Positions 53,625 to 62,599 of a stretch of 64,000 nucleotides of DNA are shown piece by piece (the first letter of the stretch is position 1; every line of letters begins with the position of its first letter). A program made the translations under genes and the position numbers. Under the pieces are notes generated by a model. It was not told the DNA's origin. It saw only the letters and a program-made list of their open reading frames with translations, and ran no database searches. The stretch comes from Arachis hypogaea (lineage: Eukaryota > Streptophyta > Magnoliopsida > Fabales > Fabaceae): contig NC_092039.1 of the NCBI RefSeq assembly GCF_003086295.3, positions 98,166,561-98,230,560 on the forward strand, given 5' to 3'.

Positions 53625-55964
53625 TCAAAGATACTCAGAGCAATGTTGGAACCTCCCAACACCAAACTTAGAGTTTGAATGTGGGGGTTCAACACCAAAC
53701 TTAGAATTTGGTTGTGGCCTCCCAACACCAAACTTAGAGTTTGACTGTAGGGGCTCTGTTTGACTCTGTTTTGAGAGAAGCTCTTCATGCTTCCTCTCCA
53801 TGGTGACAGAGGGGTATCCTTGAGCCTTAAACACAAAGGATTCTTCATTCACTTGAATGATTAATTCTCCTCTGTCCACATCAATCACAACCTTTGCTGT
53901 GGCTAGGAAAGGTCTGCCAAGGATGATGGATTCATCCATGCACTTCCCAGTCTCTAGGACTATGAAATCAGCAGGGATGTAATGGTCTTCAATCTTCACC
54001 AGAACATCCTCTACTAGCCCATAAGCTTGTTTTCTTGAATTGTCTGCCATCTCTAGTGAGATTCTTGCAGCTTGTACCTCAAAGATCCCTAGCTTCTCCA
54101 TTACAGAGAGAGGCATGAGGTTTACACTTGACCCTAAGTCACACAGAGCCTTCTTAAAGGTCATGGTGCCTATGGTACAAGGTATTGAAAACTTTCCAGG
54201 ATCTTGTCTCTTTTGAGGTAATCTCTGCCTAGACAAGTCATCCAGTTCTTTGGTGAGTAAAGGGGGTTCATCCTCCCAAGGCTCATTATCAAATAACTTG
54301 TCATTTAGCTTCATGATTGCTCCAAGGTATTTAGCAACTTGCTCTTCAGTGACATACTCATCCTCTTCAGAGGAAGAATACTCATCAGAGCTCATGAATG
54401 GCAGAAGTAAATCCATTGGAATCTCTATGGTCTCAGTGTGAACCTCAGATTCCCATGGTTCCTCATTAGGGAACTCATTGGAGGCCAGTGGACGTCCATT
54501 GAGGTCTTCCTCAGTGGCGCTCACTGCCTCTTCATCCTCTCCAAGTTCGGCCATGTTGATGGCCTTACACTCTCCTTTTGGATTCTCTTCTGTATTGCTT
54601 GGAAGAGTACTAGGAGGGAGTTCAGTAATTTTCTTGCTCAGCTGACCCACTTGTGCCTCCAAATTCCTAATGGAGGACCTTGTTTCAGTCATGAAACTTT
54701 GAGTGGTTTTGATTAGATCAGAGACCATGGTTGCTAAGTCAGAGTGGCTCTGCTTAGAATTCTCTGTCTGTTGCTGAGAAGATGATGGATAAGGCTTGCC
54801 ATTGCTAAACCTGTTTCTTCCACCATTATTATTGTTGAAACCTTGTTGAGGTCTCTGTTGATCCTTCCATGAGAGATTTGGGTGATTTCTCCATGAAGAA
54901 TTATAGGTGTTTCCATAGGGTTCTCCCATGTAATTCACCTCTTCCATTGAAGGGTTCTCAGGATCATAAGCTTCTTCTTCAGATGAAGCATCCTTAGTAC
55001 TGCCTGGTGCATTTTGCATTCCAGACAGACTTTGAGAAATCAAATTGACTTGCTGAGTCAATATTTTGTTCTGAGCCAATATGGCATTTAGAGTATCAAT
55101 CTCAAGAACTCCTTTCTTCTGATTTGTCCCATTGTTCACAGGATTCCTTTCAGAAGTGTACATGAATTGGGTATTTGCAACCATTTCAATTAGTTCTTGA
55201 GCTTCTGTAGGCGTCTTCTTCAGATGAAGAGATCCTCCAACAGAGCTATCCAAAGACATCTTGGACAGTTCAGACAAACCATCATAGAAAATACCTATGA
55301 TGCTCCATTCAGAAAGCATATCAGAGGGACACTTTCTGATCAATTGTTTGTATCTTTCCCAAGCTTCATAGAGGGATTCTCTTTCCTTCTGTCTGAAGGT
55401 TTGGACTTCCACTCTAAGCTTACTCAATTTTTGAGGTGGAAAGAACTTTGCCAAGAAGGCATTGACTAGCTTTTCCCAAGAGTTCAGGCTTTCTTTAGGT
55501 TGTGAATCCAACCATATCCTAGCTCTGTCTCTTACAGCAAATGGGAATAGCATAAGTCTGTAGACTTCAGGGTCAACCCCATTAGTCTTGACAGTGTCAC
55601 AGATTTGCAAGAACTCAGCTAAAAACTGATGAGGATCTTCCAATGGAAGTCCATGGAACTTGCAATTCTGTTGCATTAGAGAAACTAATTGAGGCTTAAG
55701 CTCAAAGTTGTTTGCTCCAATGGCAGGGATAGAGATGCTTCTCCCATAGAAGTCGGGAGTAGGTGCAGTAAAGTCACCCAGCACCTTCCTTGCATTGTTG
55801 GCATTGTTGTTGTTTTCGGCTGCCATGGGTTCTTCTTGTTTAAAGATTTCTGTTAGGTCTTCTATAGAGAGTTGTGCCTTAGCTTCTCTTAGCTTTTGCT
55901 TCAAGGTCCTTTCAGGTCCAGGGTCAGCCTCAACAAGAATGCTTTTGTCTTTGCTCCTACTCAT
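53625..55964 (-). CDS. Intact gag-protease polyprotein of the young LTR element
   Basis: 779 codons from ATG 55964 to a stop at 53625, with no interruption. Residues about 115-240 are the retrotransposon gag core (RARIWLDSQPKESLNSWEKL, FFPPQKLSKL, YEAWERYKQLIRKCP), which packages RNA in virus-like particles. A long Asn/Gln/Ser- and Glu-rich linker follows; no CCHC knuckle is seen. The aspartic protease (about 590-710) has active site CDLGSSVNLMPLSV at residue 608 and ILGRPFLA at about 682. The last 45 residues hold three SNSKFGVG-type repeats created by the TAAGTTTGGTGTTG motif. A full-length ORF in an element without pol suggests selection or youth. Confidence 0.9.
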   Translation of the reverse strand: MSRSKDKSILVEADPGPERTLKQKLREAKAQLSIEDLTEIFKQEEPMAAENNNNANNARKVLGDFTAPTPDFYGRSISIPAIGANNFELKPQLVSLMQQNCKFHGLPLEDPHQFLAEFLQICDTVKTNGVDPEVYRLMLFPFAVRDRARIWLDSQPKESLNSWEKLVNAFLAKFFPPQKLSKLRVEVQTFRQKERESLYEAWERYKQLIRKCPSDMLSEWSIIGIFYDGLSELSKMSLDSSVGGSLHLKKTPTEAQELIEMVANTQFMYTSERNPVNNGTNQKKGVLEIDTLNAILAQNKILTQQVNLISQSLSGMQNAPGSTKDASSEEEAYDPENPSMEEVNYMGEPYGNTYNSSWRNHPNLSWKDQQRPQQGFNNNNGGRNRFSNGKPYPSSSQQQTENSKQSHSDLATMVSDLIKTTQSFMTETRSSIRNLEAQVGQLSKKITELPPSTLPSNTEENPKGECKAINMAELGEDEEAVSATEEDLNGRPLASNEFPNEEPWESEVHTETIEIPMDLLLPFMSSDEYSSSEEDEYVTEEQVAKYLGAIMKLNDKLFDNEPWEDEPPLLTKELDDLSRQRLPQKRQDPGKFSIPCTIGTMTFKKALCDLGSSVNLMPLSVMEKLGIFEVQAARISLEMADNSRKQAYGLVEDVLVKIEDHYIPADFIVLETGKCMDESIILGRPFLATAKVVIDVDRGELIIQVNEESFVFKAQGYPSVTMERKHEELLSKQSQTEPLQSNSKFGVGRPQPNSKFGVEPPHSNSKFGVGRFQHCSEYL

Positions 55965-57508
55965 ATGAAAGAGAAGAGAACAAGAAAATATGGAATCCTC
56001 TATGTCACAGTATAGAGATTCCTTGAGGTGTCAGAGGAAAAGAAAAATAGAAGGAAGAAGTAGAAGAATTCGAACTTATCAAAAGAGATGGAGTTCGAAT
56101 TGTTCATTAAGGAATAGTGTTAGTCCATAAATAGAAGGATGTGAGAAGAGGGGAAGAAATTTTCGAAAATTAAGTAAAAGATTTTAAAAACATTTTGAAA
56201 AATACTAATTGATTTTCGAAAACTAAGAGTGGAAAAGAAATCAAGTGATTTTTGAAAAAGATTTGAAATTAGAAATCAAAAAGATATGATTGAAAACTAT
56301 TTTGAAAAAGATGTGATTAAAAAGATATGATTGAAAAGTTATGGTTTTAAAAAGATATGATTGAAAAGATATGATTTGAAAAATAATTTAAAAAAGATTT
56401 GATTTTAAAAATTAATGACTTGGCTAACAAGGAAAGATATGATTCAAACATTAAACCTTTCTCAACAGAAAAGGCAACATACTTGAAATGTTGAATCAAA
56501 TCATTAATTGATAGCAAGTATTTTTGAAAATGGAAAGAAATTGATTTTGAAAAAAAGATTTGATTGAAAAGATTTGATTTGAAAAAGATTTGATTTTGAA
56601 AAGATTTTGAAAACTTAAAAAAAATTTGAGTTGAAAACAGAATCTTCCCTCTTGTGCCATCCTGGCGTTAAACGCCCAGAATGGTGCACATTCTGGCGTT
56701 TAACACCCAAAGCACTACCCTTTTGGGCGTTAAACGCCCAGCCAGGCACCCTGGCTGGCGTTTAAACGCCAGTTTGCCTTCTTCACTGGGCATTTTGAAC
56801 GTCCAGCTTTTTTTGTGTAATTCCTCTGCTGTATGTTCTGAATCTTCAATTCTCTGTATTATTGACTTGAAAAGACACAAATTACAAATATTTTTGGATT
56901 TTTAATAATGATGAGTAATCAAAATGCAACTAAAATCAAATAAAAATGCACGCAAGACACCAAACTTAGCAGTTTGTATACTACTGACACTAACAAAATG
57001 AGAATGCACATGAGAAATAACAAAACACTCAAGTCAAGAGAATTCAAAGATCAGAGCAAGGAAATCATCAAGAACAACTTGAAGATTAATGAAGACACAT
57101 GCATGAATTCGAAAAATGCAAGAAGAAGAAAAACATGCAATTGACACCAAACTTAAAATGAGACACTATACTCAAACAAGAAATATTTTTGGTTTTTATG
57201 ATTTTGTAATTTTTTTTTTTTGGTTTTTCAAAAATTAAGTGGAAGAAGAAAATAAAGATATCAAAATTCTTAATGAGAATTCCAGGAATCATGCAATGTT
57301 AGTCTAAAGCTTCAGTCTAAAGGAATTAGACATGGCTAGCCAAGCTTCAGCAGGACATTACATTCAAGAGCTAAATTGATGAGAATCAATCAGCTTTGGT
57401 GATGATAAGAACATCACCTTGAAACACTAGAATTCATTCTTAAGAACTCTGAAGATAAATACCTAATCTAAGCAACAAGATGAACCGTCAGTTGTCCAAA
57501 CTCAACAA
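55965..57508 (-). other. Leader (5'UTR) of the young element
   Basis: 1.5 kb without a supported ORF on the minus strand. It holds a GATTTGAAAA/AAAGATATGATTG-rich low-complexity block (56180-56640) and a second palindrome cluster (56660-56805). Two copies of CACCAAACTTA lie near 56958 and 57145. Such long leaders may hold packaging signals, but nothing specific is shown here. Confidence 0.6.
56660..56805. repeat. Second cluster of GGCGTTTAACGCC palindromes
   Basis: Four or five copies, including the same perfect 18-bp palindrome CTGGCGTTTAAACGCCAG (56755-56772), with TGGTGCACAT/CCAGGCACC spacers like those at 53240-53421. Confidence 0.9.
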
Positions 57509-57526
57509 TCTCCGGCAACGACGCCA
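57509..57526 (-). other. Primer-binding site for tRNA-Asp
   Basis: The plus strand reads TCTCCGGCAACGACGCCA, matching the tRNA-Asp 3' end with two mismatches. It lies 6 bp inside the 5' LTR and fixes the minus orientation. Confidence 0.85.
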
Positions 57527-57532
57527 AAAACT

Positions 57533-59141
57533 TGGTGCACGAAATTGTGATCATCAATGGCGCCATCAACATGGTACGCACAATTGTAATCTCAACTCTT
57601 TATCACAACTTTGCACAACTAACCAGCAAGTGCACTGGGTCGTCCAAGTAATAAACCTTACGCGAGTAAGGGTCGATCCCACGGAGATTGTTGGTATGAA
57701 GCAAGCTATGGTCACCTTGTAAATCTTAGTCAGGCAGATTCAAATGGTTATGGATTATATATGAATAAAACTTAAAGATAGAGATACCTATGTATTTCAT
57801 TGGTGAGAATTTCAGATAAGCGAATGGAGATGCTTTGTCCCTTCTGTCTCTCTGCTTTCCTACTGTCTTCATCCAATCCTTCTTACTCCTTTCCATGGCA
57901 AGCTGTATGTTGGGCATCACCGTTGTCAGTGGCTACAGTCCCGTCCTCTCAGTGAAAATGTTCAACGCACCCTGTCACGGCACGGCTAATCATTTGTCGG
58001 TTCTCAATCAAGTTGGAATAGAATCCATTGATTCTTTTGCGTCTGTCACTAACGCCCAGCCTTCAGGAGTTTGAAGCTCGTCACAGTCATTCAATCATTG
58101 AATCCTACTCAGAATACCACAGACAAGGTTTAGACCTTCCGGATTCTCTTGAATGCCGCCATCAATTCTAGCTTATACCACGAAGATTCTGATTAAGGAA
58201 TCCAAGAGATAAACATTCAAGCCTTGTTTGCTTGTAAAATGGGAGTGGTTGTCAGGCACGCGTTCATAAGTGAGAATGATGATGAGCGTCACATAATCAT
58301 CACATTCATCATGTTCTTGGGTACGAATGAATATCTTAGAATAAGAACAAGCTGAATTGAATAGAAGAACAGTAGTAATTGCATTAATACTCGAGGTACA
58401 GCAGAGCTCCACACCTTAATCTATGGTGTGTAGAAACTCCACCGTTGAAAATACATAAGAACAAAAGTGATCATTGGCTTCGGCCCCAGAGAGGGAACCA
58501 GAAGAACCAAGATGAAAATACAATAGTAAAAGGTCCTATTTGTAGAGAACTAGTAGCCTAGGGTTTACAGAAATGAGTAAATGACATAAAAATCCACTTC
58601 CGGGCCCACTTGGTGTGTGCTTGGGCTGAGCATTGAAACATTTTCGTGTAGAGACTTTTCTTGGAGTTAAACGCCAGCTTTTGTGCCAGTTTGGGCATTT
58701 AACTCCGATTCTTGTGCCAGTTCCGGCGTTTAACGCCGGGCATTCTTGAGCTGATTTGGAACGCCGGTTTGGGCCATCAAATCTCGAGCAAAGTATGGAC
58801 TATTATACATTGCTGGAAAGCCCAGGATGTCTACTTTCCAACGCCATTGAGAGCGCGCCAATTGGGCTTCTGTAGCTCCAGAAATACCACTTCAAGTGCA
58901 GGGAGGTCAGAATCCAACAGCATCTGCAGTCCTTTTCAGTCTCTGAATCAGAGTTTTGCTCAAGTCCCTCAATTTCAGCCAGAAAATACCTGAAATCACA
59001 GAAAAATACACAAACTCATAGTAAAGTCCAGAAAAGTGAATTTTAACTAAAAACTAATAAAAATATAATAAAAACTAAGTAAAACATACTAAAAACATAC
59101 TAAAAATAATGCCAAAAAGCGTATAAATTATCCACTCATCA
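57533..59141 (-). repeat. 5' LTR of the young element (1609 bp)
   Basis: Same length as 49104-50712 and about 97.5% identical by eye. It ends at CTCATCA, followed by ATCAG (target duplication). Confidence 0.95.
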
Positions 59142-59146
59142 ATCAG

Positions 59147-59480
59147 CTTTTGATAAGCTTGGCCTAGAGAAAAAAGACTTGAAAGCATACCCAAATACCC
59201 TTTTTAGTTTGGGAGATACTCCTATCTGACCTATAGGTTCATCTCTCTCTACACTACCTTTGGTAAGGGCTCAAAAGCAAGAACCCTAAGCATAGACTAT
59301 ATTGTGGTGGATGTGGTGTCTGCTTATAACGTCTTGATAGGTCAAGCAATATTAAACCGACTTACGACAGTAGTCTTAACTCCCCATCTCTACATGAAGT
59401 TTCCTACTTCTGAGGGAATAGCAACTGTGAGCAAAGATCAGAAATTGGCAAGAAGGTGTTATAGTGAAAGTCTGAACCTA
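59147..59480 (+). pseudogene. Tat-lineage protease, second half, after the insertion
   Basis: The frame left open at 49103 resumes with FDKLGLEKKDLKAYPNTL. After a stop (TGA near 59231) and a frameshift it reads YIVVDVVSAYNVLIGQAILN, the retropepsin C-terminal segment (YN-LIGR motif with Gln for Arg). Confidence 0.8.
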
Positions 59481-59829
59481 TGAGGGTGTACAAAAGGAAA
59501 AGAAGTCAATACTATAGAGTTCAGAGGTGTCCAAGTTTGGGAGGAATTGAGAACCCAACCTGAAGGAAAAACTGAAGAGGTCCAAATTGGGGATGAGGTC
59601 GGGAAAATGACAACGTAAGGGCCAACTTAGAAAAATAGCTGAAAAAAGAGCTCGTTAAGCTCTTACAAAAAAATTTTGACATCTTTACTTCGAAAGCCTC
59701 TGACATACCTGGAATCCATCATGACCTCATGAGTCACAATCTTGCTTTTTATCCGGACTCACAACCTGTACAATAGAAATGACAAAAACTCAGCTCTAAA
59801 ATAACCGAAATCATAGAAGAGCAAGTCTA

Positions 59830-60400
59830 GGCGCTGTTAGAAGCCGGATTCATAAGGAAAGTAAAATACCCACAATGTCTCGCTAATGTGGTACTTATGA
59901 AGAAAAAGAACGTGAGATGGCGGATGTGCATCGACTATACCAATTTCAATAAAACTTGTCCCAAGGATCCTTACTTTCTACCCAGTATTGATGCTCTGAT
60001 AGACTCAGCATCGGGCTACAAATACCTATCCTTTATGGATACATACTCAGAATATAATCAAATCCCGATGTAGGCTGGATTAGGAGAAAACATCTTTCAT
60101 TACTCCTAGGGCAAACTACTGCTATGTAGTTATGGCCTTCAAATTAGAAAATGCTGAAACTATATATCAACGGTTGATGAACAAAGTATTCTCATCTCAC
60201 CTTGGAAAATTGATAGAGGTCTACATGGACACATTCTTGTCAAAACTAAGGAGGAAGTCAGTCTTCTGTTCGACCTTGCAGAAGTGTTTATCAGAATAAG
60301 ACAACACAAGATGAGACTAAATCCCACAAAGCGCACCTTTATAGTGGAAGCAAATAAGTTCTTGGGATTCATTCTCACTCAAATAGGCAGTGAAACCAAT
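59830..60400 (+). pseudogene. Tat-lineage reverse transcriptase, inactive
   Basis: 59888-60073 encodes VRWRMCIDYTNFNKTCPKD and FMDTYSEYNQIPM, the fingers/palm start of a Ty3-type RT. A TAG at 60071-60073 follows. The catalytic box is at 60222-60233 and reads YMDT, where active Ty3 RTs have YVDD/YMDD, so the second metal-binding Asp is lost. Confidence 0.8.
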
Positions 60401-60959
60401 CCAGACAAATACAGGGCCATCGTGGAGATAAAAATCCCAACCTATTTAAAGGAAGTCTAAGAGCTAAACGGCAGGCTGGCAGCCTTATCTATATTATTGG
60501 CAGGATCGGCCTTGAAATCCCTATCCTTGTTTGAAATCCTCAAGAAAGGGGCATCAATTTTAGTGGAATTAAGAATGTGAACAAGCTTTTCAATATTTCA
60601 AAAATTTCTTGAGCCAACCTAGCAGTTGTAGACAAGGCTATAGCCTCAGCCGTTATTCGAGAAGATAGGAAAGGGCAGTGACCTATCTACTTCACGAGCA
60701 AGGCATTACATAGGAAGAATTGAACTATCAAAGAATAGAAAAATTTGTCTATACCCTTATTTTAGCTTTCAGAAGACTGCGATCTTATTTTTAAGCCCAC
60801 ACCATTAAAGTCCAAACTAACCAACCCATGAAGCATATCCTTCAAAAGAAGGATATTGTAGGGCGAATGTTACAATGGGATATGGATTTGTTTTGAAATA
60901 TGAAACTCAGATAGCCATTAAGTCATAGTACCTAGTCGACTTCCTAGCTGAATATACAG

Positions 60960-61350
60960 GAGAGCCACAAGGGAGGTCTATGACCTGGGATGTGTATATG
61001 GACAGCTCATCAAATAAAGCTGGTATTAGAATAAGAACTATTCTTTAGAATGAAAAAGAAACTGGAGTAGAGATTTTAATGAAATTTGAGTTTTCAGCCT
61101 CTAACAGCCAAGCTTAATACGAAGTCATGCTCGCGGGCCTGAGGCTAGTCAAAGAGGTCGAGGTATCAAAAGTCACAGTGTTTAGTGACTCCTAAGTGAT
61201 AACCTCTCAGGTAAATGAGGATTACCAAGCTAAAGATCTCAACATGAAGAGATACTTGGAGAATATACTAGAATAACTAGCATAATTCCAAGAAGAAAAG
61301 GTCAGGCATATAACCTGGGAACTCAACTGCCGAGTTAATGCCCCCTCCAA
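60960..61350 (+). pseudogene. RNase H region of the Tat-lineage element
   Basis: VYMDSSSNKAGI (first Asp) and VTVFSDS (third acidic residue) are visible. The Glu position within NSQA-YEVMLAGL is a stop codon (TAA, near 61118). Confidence 0.65.
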
Positions 61351-61639
61351 ACTGTCTAGCACCTAGCCAGTGGACAACAACAGAAGTCTGATCTAGAAAA
61401 CTCTCTACACACCATCAGTGGCCAAAGAAATCGACAAGTTGGACACGCTAACAATCTCCAATCTAAACTTGGGGTAAATGACTCCCATCATCAAATATCT
61501 TAAGTTTTACGTCCTCCTTAAAGAAGAAAGAGAGCCAAGGAGACTTATAAGGGAAGCATAGAACTATACTTTGGTTCACAACGTCCTCTATAGAAGAAGA
61601 GTATCTACAACCCTACTAAAATGTGTTCCGACCTCCAAG

Positions 61640-62560
61640 ACAAAAGAAGTCTTAGACAAAATCCACAGTGAGATGTGTGGAAATCATCTAGAAGACCTTA
61701 CAGAAGAAAGAGGCTGACTTCATCAAAAAGTGGCCTCCTTGTTAAATACATGCCAACTTCCACGTGGTGCCACTAGCAGAGCTCATTAGCATTACTTCAC
61801 CATAACTTTCGCAAAATAGGGTTTAGACTTGCTTGGGCAATTTTCTCAAGCACCCAGGCAGGTGAAATACCTTATAGTAGGGATTGACTACTTCACTAAG
61901 TGGATTGAGGTAGAACCTTTGGCATTCATCACAGCTCAAAGAAGTAAAAAAATTTTCTACAAAAATATTGTCACCCGATTTGGAGTCCCACACTCCATTG
62001 CTATTGAAAATGATACTCGGTTCAGTTATTCGACCTTTAGAAGCTTGGCAACAAGCCTTAAGATCAAACATTAATTTATATCAGTAGAGCACCCTCGAGC
62101 CAATGGACAAGAAGAAGTTGCAAACAAAATCATATTGGCAGGGCTCAAAAGAAGGCTACAAAATACGAAAGGAGCATGGGTAGAGGAGCTCCTTCAAGTT
62201 CTATGGGCACATTAGACAACTCCTAACTCTACAACTGGAGAAACTCCATTCTGACTTGCATATGCCATAGAAGCCATGATTCCCATAGAGGTCAATTAAG
62301 AAAGTCTAAGGGTAAGATTCTACAATGAAGTTGGAAACATCCAAGCTCAAAAGAAAGAGCTCAATCTCCTTCTAGAAGTTCGAGAACAAGCACGAATAAG
62401 GGAGGAAAACAAAGGATGTCTACAAGGTACAACAAGAAATTTATCAGAAGAAATTTTGCCACAAATGACCTTGTCCTGATCAGGAATGACATCCGAGTGT
62501 AGAGGTCAGGCAAAGGAAAGCTGACTGCAAATTGAAAAGGACTTACAAGATCATTGAAGT
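61640..62560 (+). pseudogene. Integrase of the Tat-lineage element, inactive
   Basis: The zinc-binding part is degraded (61670-61790). The core at 61860-62071 has VGIDYFTKWIEVEPLA (first Asp). The second catalytic Asp is Glu (IENDTRF, where SDNGTQF is usual). The third acidic residue is kept in HPRANGQEEVANK after a stop at 62072. Several further stops occur to 62560. No chromodomain is evident. Confidence 0.8.
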
Positions 62561-62599
62561 CTTGGTAAAAGGTTACTACAAACCTTGATCCTTAGTGTG

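Larger units (their letters stand above)
49104..59141 (-). mobile_element. Young non-autonomous Athila-like LTR retrotransposon (10,038 bp)
   Basis: Two 1609-bp LTRs (49104-50712 and 57533-59141) bound it, with a tRNA-Asp primer site next to the right one, so it reads on the minus strand. Inside are an intact gag-protease ORF (55964-53625) and an extra ORF with two stops (52765-51641). No RT, RNase H or integrase exists anywhere in it. By eye the LTRs differ at about 41 positions (about 2.5%). It resembles Athila/Retand-type families by gag and the DLGSS protease motif, and would need polymerase and integrase from a relative. Confidence 0.9.
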
